Origin: Physocladia obscura
Taxonomy: Eukaryota > Chytridiomycota > Chytridiomycetes > Chytridiales > Chytriomycetaceae
Direction: 5' to 3'
Length of the DNA stretch: 12,705 nucleotides
NCBI GenBank assembly: GCA_027596945.1
Contig: JADGJH010000978.1
Location: 1 to 12,705 of the forward strand
Of the stretch, positions 1 through 7,575 are shown one piece after another. Position 1 is the stretch's first letter, and every line of letters starts with the position of its first letter. A program made the translations under genes and the position numbers. The notes below the pieces were generated by a model, which saw nothing but the letters and a program-made list of their open reading frames with translations, made no database searches and was not told where the DNA came from.

Positions 1-6
1 ATTTTA

Positions 7-28
7 TTTTTTTGGACTGAAAAATAAA
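7..28. repeat. Left arm of a perfect 22-base inverted repeat
   Basis: Bases 7-28 are the exact reverse complement of 3563-3584, with a core of TTTGGACTGAAAAATAAA. Flanking bases differ immediately outside, and only loose A-rich similarity continues inside. No target-site duplication is visible, though only six bases lie to the left. Either the terminal repeats of a 3.6 kb element or two related coding copies would explain it. The coding reading FFGLKNK in both arms favours the second. Confidence 0.8.
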
Positions 29-61
29 AGTTCAAAAGGTGAAAAAACTGAAAGATCTTAA
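8..61 (+). pseudogene. Fragment of a relic gene carrying the FFGLKNK motif, cut by the window start
   Basis: Seen: from base 8 the plus strand reads FFGLKNKSSKGEKTERS and then a TAA at 59-61. The bases at 7-28 are an exact reverse complement of 3563-3584, where the minus strand encodes CFFGLKNKSK after a lysine-rich stretch. The shared peptide suggests a piece of a coding N-terminal module present in two copies, rather than random AT-rich sequence. The upstream part is outside the window. It may be the start of the relic that continues with the coding-like block at 155-482 and the alpha-kinase remnant at 950-1779, but the frames between them are broken. No function can be given. Confidence 0.35.
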
Positions 62-154
62 GCTATGATGGTCCACAATATGGTCAAGACATGTCAAAGT
101 TACATAAGAATCTCATATGTCTATCTTTTTAATTTGGAATATTATTAAGGGGAT

Positions 155-691
155 GTGCCAACTGTGCCCACAATGGATGCCATGGCAAGCATTACAGCTG
201 CCTCAACAAGCACAGCAACTGTAGATGTCAAAGATATTGCACAGAAATAATGTCTACAAGTTGCTGGAAATTACACTGATGATGTAATTTTAGCAAAGGC
301 TTGCTCCAGAGAGATTCCAAAAGCTGTGGCAAAAGGTGTCTCACCACTTAGGTTTACTGTATGTTTTAAAAAACTGGCTGAAGGGGGCAAATACAGCAAA
401 CTTTTACTAGCCAAAGAGGTTGAAAATAAAAAATTTTCATTAATAATGGCAATTTTTAATGTAATTAAAATTAGGTACTAAGTTTTTCTGGAGCTGATAA
501 TATTGAAGATATATTTGATCAATTGTTTAATAAGCTGTGCTAGTATGCAATGGGATCAACTTTTTTTACTGTAGGACTTCCAACAAAGTCAGCATGCTTC
601 ATTGGCAAGGCAGATTGTTGACTTATCAGCTGCAAAAAATGCAATTGATTTGAGCTAAGCAATTGAAACTTCTGGCACATCAAACAATAAG
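155..691 (+). pseudogene. Decayed coding blocks upstream of the alpha-kinase remnant
   Basis: Seen: one frame runs from 155 to 482 with a single stop (TAA 248-250). It includes MDAMASITAASTSTATVDV and, after the stop, CLQVAGNYTDDVILAKACSR and a lysine-rich stretch. A second block at 575-691 in another frame reads DFQQSQHASLARQIVDLSAA with one stop (TAA 656-658). It is preceded by a TTTACTGTAG acceptor-like site and followed by AAG|GTATAG, which resembles a donor. Long, low-complexity-free reading with only single stops, flanked by splice-like sites, points to decayed exons. I do not recognise the family. The position suggests the N-terminal part of the gene whose C-terminal kinase domain lies at 950-1779; this is inference. 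Confidence 0.35.
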
Positions 692-949
692 GTATAGTGC
701 AAATAATTTTGATGACCAATCTTGAAAAAAATTTAAATTTAAAACAGACATGCAGAATTTCATTTGTTTTTGATTAATATAAACAAGATGGCTTAAATGA
801 AGAAATTGAATATGTAACAACAGTTCAGCAATCAATAAAACAAAAAATAGATTCTTTGGTGATATGTCCTGCAACCAGACGCACATTGGTCACTGTCATT
901 GATTTTGACAGTAAATTTTCATCACTGGTATGGAAGAGAGAGTGAAGAC

Positions 950-1779
950 TGTGACATTGAAATTGGAGAAAATTCTATTGGTAGTGGCTCAACAAAATCT
1001 GCATTTAATTTCATATTCTCTGGTGAGATTTCAAAATTAATTAATTTTTGTTATTAAATTTTTTTAATTAATCAAGGATTCTAAGCAATATGTGGCCAAA
1101 AAATATCACAGTCCTGCTATGAATTCCTTACAGATGCATAAAATTGATCTGTACACATTGTGTTGCACTTCTGTTTTGTTTAAAGTGTTCAAGGATACAA
1201 TTACAGGAGCAAAAGTTGATTTTGAAATTGAGTCAGCCAATTTTGTTGCAGCATGTATTATTGTCACAGACACTGAAATAGTTTACTTTGTGAAACAACA
1301 ATCACACCTCCTTTTGTAAAATATCAAAGCAACACGACTTTTGCTAAGCCTGGATTTTTTTCTGACATCATGGATTGTTTTTCACACTGGGCTTACTTCA
1401 TGACAAATGGATCACATATTCCTGTTAATATGTAAGGTTTGGTGTTTAATTTTAATTATCTGCTTGCAAATTTTGATTAACTATAATCAGGCAATATTCT
1501 TGCATGTTTATTAACAGACCCACAAATTCATTCCAAGTTGAAAATTTTTCTTTCGGCAATTTGTATGAAAATGGTTTTAGTGCATTTTTCAAGCAACATA
1601 AATGTGGAAATAACTGTAAGTGTGTTGGCATTACAATTGAAAGAGCAAAGAAATTTCAGAAAAAACAATTGGAAGTAGTGGATTTTACTCTTAATTTGAT
1701 GATTCTTGAAGAAAAATATTTTAATTTGCTGAATTTAAATTTATTGGCTGGTGAAAAGAAAGCCATGTTTGGATTTTAG
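950..1779 (+). pseudogene. Decayed alpha-kinase (MHCK/EF2K/TRPM7-type) catalytic domain
   Basis: Alpha-kinases are atypical serine/threonine kinases with a zinc-stabilised C-lobe. In order, the sequence shows a Gly-rich loop-like stretch IGENSIGSGSTKSAF (950-1018); YVAKKYHSP with the likely ATP-binding lysine (from 1089); TPFVKYQSN (about 1304); DIMDCFSHWAYFMTNGSHIP (to 1429); LTDPQIH (1511-1531); and FGNLYENGFSAFFKQHKC followed by GNNCK (to about 1620). The last two carry the His/His-Cys-Cys zinc ligands typical of the family. A good intron (GTAAGG...AATCAG, 1432-1490, phase 2) interrupts the C-lobe. The pieces lie in three frames: shifts occur near 1019-1077, 1290-1307 and around 1511-1540, and the usual DxQG motif before the TDPQIH element is lost. 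The reading ends at TAG 1777-1779. It is therefore a pseudogene, or less likely a gene damaged by sequencing indels. Confidence 0.7.
1432..1490 (+). other. Probable relic intron in the alpha-kinase remnant
   Basis: Seen: AAT AT|GTAAGG donor, an ATTAACTA branch-like motif, and an ATAATCAG|G acceptor, 59 bases in all. Removing it joins the FSHWAYFMTNG reading (frame of 1430) to the frame that carries the zinc-module residues. The length matches the host-gene introns in this window (52-79 bases). Confidence 0.5.
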
Positions 1780-2444
1780 AGATGATATAATTTTATTGAT
1801 CTGTTGTGACTATTTCAGAAAAAAACCAACAGTTTTTATACATTCTCTAGTATCTTGGTGGCACCTTGGCTTGATTGGTCACCTAGTATCTTAACTAAGT
1901 GGCAAATGCTCTATTTGTCACTTTTGGTGATATCAGCAGTGTCTTTAATCAAGATCTTGGTAGGTGATACCAATTTTTCCATTTTTCCATGCAAATTTTC
2001 AAAGTTAGAGCACTTAGAAAAACTTGCCTATCAATCCATCACTTGTGAAACATACAACATGTTGTCACAAGTGCATACAGTTAATACAGAGCCTTTTTTA
2101 GGCTTTTAGTGTCTCCTAGCATCAATTGTGAATCAGTAATAGAAATATTTCTATCTTTACAGCCCATTGTGGCACACTGCCCAGGATACCACTACAGCAG
2201 TGTGAGCTGTGGTAGCAATAGTGCCTTTGGCCAAAATTACAGCTTTATTCATCCCATTTATCATTACAATGGTACCTGTGTTATCTACACAAGCTGAGGT
2301 CTCATGTATGCATCTCAGTTTGATTAGAGCTTGAATTCCAAAGCTTTAATGAAAGCTTTGTATTTCAATTCTTATTTATTTCACACAGAGAATCAATGGA
2401 CTAATTATATTTGACAGTGAATTATTCCAAACTGTTGGCACTGG
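1780..2444. other. AT-rich spacer with weak coding-like pieces on both strands
   Basis: No intact gene is visible. On the plus strand 1855-2109 stays open but gives no recognisable domain. On the minus strand, short pieces such as MGCKDRNISITDSQLMLGD (complement of about 2100-2175) and VSPTKILIKDTADITKSDK (about 1890-1965) look protein-like but sit between stops and frame changes. I read these as the far end of the minus-strand relic that begins near 3721. No function is assigned. Confidence 0.3.
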
Positions 2445-2690
2445 TCATTGAATTTTAACTATGTTTAATTTTTTTATAAAAATCTCCCAAGCATTACTTA
2501 TTTCCACTTTTGGTTTGCCAAAGCCCAAATAAACAATATTTGCTGCTTTAGCAAATTCATTGAGCAAATATTGACAAATAATTACCTCCTGTTCCAAGGA
2601 CTCAATTGATTCCTGAATTTAATCCATATCTAACACATTTGTACTGCATTTAAAGCCTCCAAAAGCATGAGGACACTTGTAGCGTAAATT
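2445..2690 (-). pseudogene. Unidentified decayed coding block
   Basis: Seen: an 81-codon minus-strand reading ending at TGA (2445-2447) and broken by one TAA. It contains YKCPHAFGGFKC (two Cys pairs, possibly metal-binding), an acidic helical stretch (IQESIESLEQEVI) and FAKAANIVYLGFGKPKVEIS. Upstream is a run of AT-rich, stop-rich sequence. The amino acid mix looks like real protein rather than AT-rich noise. It probably belongs to the same minus-strand relic as the blocks at 2992-3505, because strand and order agree. I do not recognise a family. Confidence 0.3.
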
Positions 2691-2884
2691 AAGAGCAACA
2701 GATGGCAATATGCAATTTTATTTGCTCAGCAGCACTATCAATTTTAATTACAAACAAAAAAAACAAAGGCAATTAAAAATAAAAATCACATTACTGTTGA
2801 CATGATCTGCATACTTATTTAAAATTTGTTGAACCAAAAGTATCCAAACAAATAAGTATATATATCTCTAGTTGTAGGTGGTTA

Positions 2885-2930
2885 TTTTTTTTTTTTTTTT
2901 TGGTATTAAATTTTTTAAATTTTTTAAATT
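2885..2930. repeat. 17-base poly-T run followed by a 9-base tandem repeat
   Basis: Bases 2885-2901 are 17 consecutive T. After GGTATT, the unit AAATTTTTT repeats twice with a partial third copy (2908-2930). On the minus strand this appears as A-runs downstream of the relic block at 2992-3249. It may be simple low-complexity spacer or the poly-A-like tail of an old insertion. Confidence 0.7.
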
Positions 2931-2991
2931 GTTTGGGAATATCAACAGCACAGTTAAAAATTAAAGGAAACAAAAATACTTGTCAAGTTGA

Positions 2992-3249
2992 TCAAACTGA
3001 TTCCACTGTGTTTGTGCTTGAAACCCATTTTCTAAAACATCCATCAAGTGATATCTTAATTTTAGCATTGCTTGTTGATGGAACAAAGTGGTGGGTCAAA
3101 TCTGATGAATATCCAGTAGCATGTATTTCATGCAATGTAGCTTGGAATGCAGCAACATCAAGTGTTTTAGTTCCAAAATTTGTCACAGTTATTGTAGGGA
3201 AAACTTTATAATTGATTCTTTGTTGATATTGTTTTTTTGACTTCTGCAA
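2992..3249 (-). pseudogene. Unidentified relic exon
   Basis: Seen: an open minus-strand reading of 85 codons beginning at a non-ATG codon and ending in TGA. It contains KVFPTITVTNFGTKTLDVA, then a His-rich middle (LHEIHATGYSSDLTHHF) and IKISLDGCFRKWVSSTNT. The plus strand is also open over nearly the same stretch (2900-3211), but its peptide is hydrophobic and Asn-rich near the T-run and looks like the shadow. The family is not recognised. It lies just downstream, on the same strand, of the exon-like block at 3333-3505 and may be its next exon; the intervening sequence is stop-rich. Confidence 0.3.
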
Positions 3250-3332
3250 TTCCCATTTTCACAGCTGTTGCTTCAATGTTTCAATACTGATAAAGCATTA
3301 AGCTTGACTTCTAAAATAAACATAGTACTAAC

Positions 3333-3505
3333 CTGATATCAATAATATCATATTCTTTTAAATAAATAGGTATCTCCTTATTTTGTTTGTCCTTGTAAAA
3401 ATATGACTCAACAAATGGCCTCAAGAAGCTGTCTGCAGGAGCCTGTGAATACTGGTTTCCATAAAATATGCCTGCTTTATCAGTTTCATGACATTTGTAT
3501 AAGTG
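3333..3505 (-). pseudogene. Unidentified exon-like block ending at a good splice donor
   Basis: Seen: a continuous minus-strand reading of 57 codons, including HETDKAGIFYGNQYSQAP, ADSFLRPFVESYFYKDKQ and EIPIYLKEYDIIDIR. It ends exactly at ATCAG|GTTAGTAC, a convincing donor, with an acceptor-like TTATTTTAG further on (near 3310). No stop lies inside. It follows the lysine-rich FFGLKNK block (3518-3721) on the same strand, in a different frame, so the two may be consecutive parts of one decayed gene. No family recognised. Confidence 0.35.
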
Positions 3506-3562
3506 TCAACAGTGTAATCAGTTTCTGCCTCCATCTCCATCTTGTAAATTTATTGTTTTTGA

Positions 3563-3584
3563 TTTATTTTTCAGTCCAAAAAAA
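3563..3584. repeat. Right arm of the perfect 22-base inverted repeat
   Basis: Exact reverse complement of 7-28. It lies inside the minus-strand lysine-rich FFGLKNK block. Confidence 0.8.
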
Positions 3585-3617
3585 CAATGGATGTTGGGTG
3601 TTTTTTTTGCTTCTGAC

Positions 3618-3672
3618 TTTTTTTTTTTTTTTTTCGTTGGCAAATATTTTTTTCTGTCAAATATTTTTTTTT
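3618..3672. repeat. Poly-T run and two degenerate copies of a T-rich unit
   Basis: Bases 3618-3634 are 17 T. After CGTTGG come two copies of a CAAATATTTTTTT-like unit, separated by CTGT (3641-3672). On the minus strand these give the lysine runs of the basic block, so the lysine richness may partly come from repeat expansion. Confidence 0.6.
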
Positions 3673-3721
3673 TCGAGACCTGACCCTTCTCCGTTGCAGT
3701 AGAAGACCGAAAGTCAGCCAA

Positions 3722-4883
3722 ATAGGATGCACTTATGAAGAATATTTAATTTAATAAATACTTTAATGACTTCAGATAAAAAAACTTGATTTCTTCCTTT
3801 CATTATAATTCAACAATTTTTTTTATTTGGTTTTCAGAAAGTTTCCCCAATAAATAAGATATTTCGTCATTAATTTTTTGTGACTTTATTGGTGTTGTTG
3901 AGTTAAGCAGCAAAGCGGAATAATTTTTTCTGTAGTGGATAATTTTTGCAACAGGTTGCCAGAAGTAGCCAAAAATGCAAATCGACTGTTAAATGAAAAA
4001 TTCTTCAATGCTCAGTAACCTAGATGCTGCCAACAACACAGAATTGATTGCACAAATATTGGCAACGCTATACTGATTTGTCATTTGTTATAAATTAGAT
4101 TCCTAATATAATTTTCCTGAAGAATTTTCTAAAAATTTTTCAAACCTTCTATTACTTTTAAAAACCTAAAAACAATTCAAGCAATTTCCAACCACTTTCT
4201 AACCATTTTTCTTTCAAAGTGTCTTTTACTTTTTATTTTATTTTTCTTTCTACTTCAAAAACTACTTATACCCAACTTTTTTCTTTTCTTTATTATTGGT
4301 ATTATTAAATAAAACAAAGTATATCTTAAGTATTAAAACTTCTACTCCAACTACATCTCATACTTCCATCTCAAACTCTTGTCATTTAGTTCTGAGAGAC
4401 AAAGTATTGATTTAGTTGACTCCAGCCAAAACAGATACCAGCAGCACTAGTATTTTCTTCAACTTATTGAAACCTTATGCCTGTTCAGTTGATCAGTATA
4501 GTAATGGCTGTAAGGAACAATTCCAAGTGAATTTTTCAAACTGGAATCCAAGTAATTTTGTCCATGTTTTGTTTTTTGAATTTGTCTGTGTTTAAAATTT
4601 CCCAAATCAAATTAGTCTTATCAATGCTGCAGTAGCATTTGCAGCTGTATTTCTGGATGTAATCACCATAGTTGCAGTCACTGCATTTTTAGTAACAGCA
4701 GATGGCAGATTGTTTGCTTCTAGATGGATACATGAGTAGTCAGTGAAAATACAACATTCAAGATCGTTATGTCAGATGCTGCATATAACTACAGATGGTT
4801 TAAGTGAAATTTGCAATGCTCTTGATGAAGTTTTTTCAAGATTCTGAGTCAAATGAACATGGCATTGTCATCATTCACCACTT
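3722..4883. other. AT-rich spacer without an intact gene
   Basis: The stretch is very AT-rich to about 4380, with pyrimidine-rich plus-strand text (4140-4290) and many stops in all frames. One plus-strand piece at about 4580-4735 stays open for roughly 50 codons with a hydrophobic, Ala/Val-rich peptide (INAAVAFAAVFLDVITIVAV) ending in TAG. It could be a membrane-segment relic or chance. I see no RNA gene or promoter I would defend. Confidence 0.4.
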
Positions 4884-5168
4884 CATCACAACAGAGTTTT
4901 TGGAATCCCTGAACAAGTTGCATTGACAATATATTATCTAACATATGAGAGTATGATAGATACAGCTAGAAATCTGTTGAAATGTCCAAAACCTTTGCAT
5001 GGAGCTATATTCATCAAGTGAGAATGTCAACATCCACCTATTCCAACTCTTTATCAAATAAACAGATAAAACAATCAAATTGCCTGTGCCAAACAAAAAC
5101 TAAATGCTTCCTTTTACAAGCTCAATGAATTGGTGACATTTTTTAATATCAATGAAGCCCTTGTTTAA
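4884..5168 (+). pseudogene. Unidentified decayed coding block
   Basis: Seen: a 94-codon plus-strand reading broken by two stops. It includes FGIPEQVALTIYYLTYESMI, then LLKCPKPLHGAIFIK, a stop, ECQHPPIPTLYQINR, a stop, and IACAKQKLNASFYKLNELVT. It ends at TAA 5166-5168. The composition is helical and well mixed, unlike the neighbouring AT-rich noise, and the stops are isolated substitutions. This fits an old pseudogene on the opposite strand to kanadaptin, about 260 bases beyond its 3' end. I do not recognise the family. Confidence 0.35.
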
Positions 5169-5426
5169 GTGGTAGCACTTCAAGAATTGTTCACCCTTTT
5201 AATTTGTCTTCAATTGTCTCTGATATTGTCTCTGCAGCCTTGTCAACTGTCTCCTTTTCTTTTATTATTGGGGAATTTATGTGCATATTCTTTGCCTTTT
5301 GAAGTTTTGATGATTGGTACCAGTTGGATTTTGTAGCACATTCTGTCTTAGAAGGATACTTTTGGAAGGAATATTTTCTCTCTCTCTTTACAATTCCACA
5401 ATATTGTGAACTGTTCCATTTTATTA
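5169..5426. other. Spacer downstream of kanadaptin
   Basis: This is the 3' flank of the minus-strand kanadaptin gene and probably holds its 3' untranslated region. A plus-strand reading through 5324-5527 overlaps the kanadaptin 3' end and is most likely a chance shadow. Nothing else is visible. Confidence 0.4.
5420..5425 (-). promoter_or_regulatory. Possible AATAAA polyadenylation signal at the kanadaptin stop
   Basis: The minus strand reads TAG TAA TAA AAT directly after the last codon: three stops in a row, with AATAAA overlapping the second and third. The tandem stops are certain from sequence. Use of so close a hexamer as the poly(A) signal is uncertain. Confidence 0.25.
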
Positions 5427-7424
5427 CTAATATCCATATTTTGAGACTTCTGTTGTGTTCACTTGGTCATTGCCAACATGCACTGCATCCACCATCTCTT
5501 CTTCTTGAACGCTTTCATGCTCATTGACCTGCTCCTTTGTCATAACTGTAAAAGCACGCCGCCGGGAAGGTTTTCTTCCAGAATCACTGATAGCCGCTTT
5601 GAATTGTGAATTTGACTCTCCTTTTTGTGTACTACCATCTTCCTCTGCACCATCAATATTGGCTGAGAGTTTTTGCTTAAATTTGTCCTTGGTGCTGTTG
5701 TCAATAGGGTCAAGAGATGTAAATATTTCTAAAAAAGTCTCCGGGTTGGATACTTTCATTGCAGGGCCATTTCGAGACAGTGGCGGTGGTGGTGGCATAA
5801 GTTCAGATACAGTAGGTATAATGAGTTTTCCTGAGGATGGGTTTGGGAGTGCTTCCAGTTGTGCTTTCGCATTTTGAGAGGTGGTTTCTGGGCTGACTTT
5901 GACTGTTATTGGCAGATTGATTTCATGCGGTTTGGTAATTTGAACCAACTTTGAAATCCGTTCATGTTCCTGAATAAAAATAAAATAAATAATCTATCAA
6001 TATAAAAATAAATAAAAAATAAAAAAGCCAACCTTAGTAAGAATTCTTCGTTTATCTGTCAAAGTTTTCTTTTGTTTCGCGTTAGCAGAATTTTCAAGTC
6101 CAGAAATAAATTGATCGATTTCATCATCATCGTCAACCACATTAAATTTATTGCTATCAGAACCTTTGGCTTCGATGGCTTCGATTTCAAAATCGATAAG
6201 AAATAATTCTTGCTTTTTTTCTTCCAATTTTTTCAGTAAGGATTCATATGTTTCAGCTCGTGCGTTGTTAATTTCCGATTTTTTCGGTTTTTTGATACGT
6301 TCTATCCATTTTTTAAACAATCTGTTCGACCAAAAAAAGAAAAAAATGCACATTAAATTTTACCAGTTCGGTCAAAAAATGAATCTTCGCCGTCATCATC
6401 GTTATTTCCAGATTTACGCTTTGAATATTGCTCAGATTTATTCGAGGATCCGGTCGAACGTAGCAGATTTCGTCGGTCAAGTTTCAAACATGCATCAAGA
6501 GCTGCTTGCTGATTTTTAAAAATAATAATATATATATATATATATATTCAAAACTTGTTCAATAAAAAAATTGACACTAGAAAATACCCTTTCAGCTTCC
6601 TTCTTTCTTGAACCTTTTCCGGTTGCAGTCAAAGTAAACGATCCATTTACGTCGAGAGAAATACTGGCCACATACAGCTTTGTGATGCCATGGCCCTCTT
6701 CCTCAAAAGTAAAAGCCATTTCCACGTTCTTTGAGTCGCACCAAGTTTTAAGCGCTTTTTTAGAGTCACGGTGATAATACGCGTCGTGGTCGAGAAAAGT
6801 GTGATTCGCACTGTCAATACTTTCATCCATTAGTTCGTCATCATTAGTTGCATCTTCTCCGAATCCCCAAGTAACTTCAAATTCTTCTTCTTCTTCTTTG
6901 ATGGTTTGATTTTTCACCCCCAGTTTCGTTGAATTCACATGTTCCTTCTCATAATTATCTTCAATGACATTGTCACCACCGCCAACAACAACAAATACAC
7001 GCGTGCTCTGTCCGAATTTTATCAAATCGCCGTTTCGCACTGACACGTATTCTCGCGCCTTGATTGCCACTTTATTGATGAAAGTTCCGTGTGCCGAATT
7101 CAGGTCAAATATGAATAGCTTGTCGGGGGCAGATGCAGAAGCCTGGATGATAGCATGATGCCGGGAAACAGACGCATGTTCAAGGGAAATATCGCATGTT
7201 GGCAAGCGACCGACGAGGAGCGTTGGTTTCGTGACGGAGATCGTTTCGACGATTGCTCCTGATTTGAGGACTTCGAATACAAATGTGTCGTTGCTTAATC
7301 CAGACCATTCAGGCTGTGTGTAATTTAAAACTGGCGCTGGTGGAGGAGAAACTTCTTCTGGAGTTTGCGGGATTGTTGTGCTGGAGGAAAGCTTTGATGC
7401 AGGAAGCAGCGGTTTTGCAAACAT
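5427..7424 (-). CDS. SLC4A1AP: Kanadaptin-like protein (SLC4A1AP family), four exons
   Basis: Exons: 7424-6588, 6508-6364, 6321-6033 and 5969-5427, giving about 604 residues (human about 800). Kanadaptin is a conserved, mainly nuclear protein with a poorly defined role. An FHA domain (about residues 50-149) shows GR at 72-73, SRHH at 87-90 and HGTFIN at 112-117, the phosphothreonine-binding signature. An acidic patch leads to WGFGED (residue 186 on), a kanadaptin hallmark. A dsRNA-binding-like segment follows (about 220-295, ending KKEAERQAALDACLKLD across intron 1). Then come FFDRTG, a coiled coil (about 348-378) and the family C-terminus KYGY. The ATG at 7424 is the first in frame; the frame stays open to a TAG at 7509-7511 behind a TTTAG acceptor-like site, so an extra upstream exon is possible. 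Oddity: the exon 2/exon 3 join is one base out of frame with GT-AG splicing. Family assignment is firm. Confidence 0.9.
5970..6032 (-). other. Kanadaptin intron 3 (63 bases, phase 0)
   Basis: AAG|GTTGGC donor and TTTTTATTCAG|GAA acceptor on the minus strand. Removing it gives RRILTK joined to EHERISKLVQITKP, which matches the family in this region. Confidence 0.8.
6322..6363 (-). other. Kanadaptin intron 2 (about 42 bases) with a one-base anomaly
   Basis: Minus strand ACTG|GTAAAATTTAATG to TTCGAACAG|ATTG. Strict GT-AG removal puts exon 3 into a frame with an early TAG. The frame that matches the family (DRTG followed by LFKKW) needs the join ACTGG + ATTG, that is a TA-AG or GT-CA intron, or one G more at the donor than the sequence shows. 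Confidence 0.6.
6509..6587 (-). other. Kanadaptin intron 1 (79 bases, phase 0)
   Basis: AGG|GTATTT donor and AAAATCAG|CAA acceptor on the minus strand. It contains a TA dinucleotide run. Joining gives KKEAER-QAALDACLKLD, in line with the family. Confidence 0.85.
6529..6547. repeat. (TA)n dinucleotide run inside kanadaptin intron 1
   Basis: Nineteen bases of alternating T and A, preceded by a short ATA/AAT repeat. A simple microsatellite within the intron. Confidence 0.85.
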
Positions 7425-7575
7425 GATTGATGCTTTTTTTCCAAATTTTTCGTGCGAAGATAGGGTGTCAAAACAGATAAAGCGTCTACCATTCTCAGCC
7501 AACTCAATCTAAACATGTAAACCCTTCTGCATCTGACAATACCTGTTGACCTCCAGCATTTTGTTTCACATATAC
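7425..7575 (-). promoter_or_regulatory. Spacer holding the presumed kanadaptin 5' flank
   Basis: Only about 150 bases separate the kanadaptin ATG (minus) from the first codon of the transposase relic (plus). Bases 7425-7508 are open in the kanadaptin frame. They could be 5' leader or, given TTTAG|ATT on the minus strand at 7509, the beginning of an exon whose upstream part is further right. No TATA-like element stands out. Confidence 0.3.

Larger units (their letters stand above)
3518..3721 (-). pseudogene. Lysine-rich block with the FFGLKNK motif (second copy)
   Basis: Seen: 67 codons open on the minus strand with no ATG. It has a basic stretch (KKKIFDRKKYLPTKKKKKKS), then KKTPNIHCFFGLKNKSK, then an acidic Gly-Asp tail before the stop. 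The core is the same peptide as at 8-34 on the plus strand, with 22 bases identical. N-terminal elements of the form basic run plus x-x-I-x-x-F-F resemble PCNA-interacting or nuclear-targeting segments, but the usual Gln of a PIP box is absent here (Thr instead), so that comparison is only suggestive. Probably the first exon of the minus-strand relic. Confidence 0.35.

Noticed and set aside
3403..3702. A 99-codon plus-strand reading with long Phe runs
   Set aside because: The phenylalanine runs come from poly-T. The minus strand over the same bases gives the better supported lysine-rich FFGLKNK block and the exon-like block at 3333-3505.
5524..5877. A 117-codon plus-strand reading opposite the last kanadaptin exon
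   Set aside because: It is the antisense shadow of a strongly supported exon that ends with the family C-terminus KYGY.
6151..6519. A 122-codon plus-strand reading opposite kanadaptin exons 2 and 3
   Set aside because: It runs through exons and the intron of the opposite-strand gene, and its peptide is low-complexity Ser/Phe. It is a shadow.
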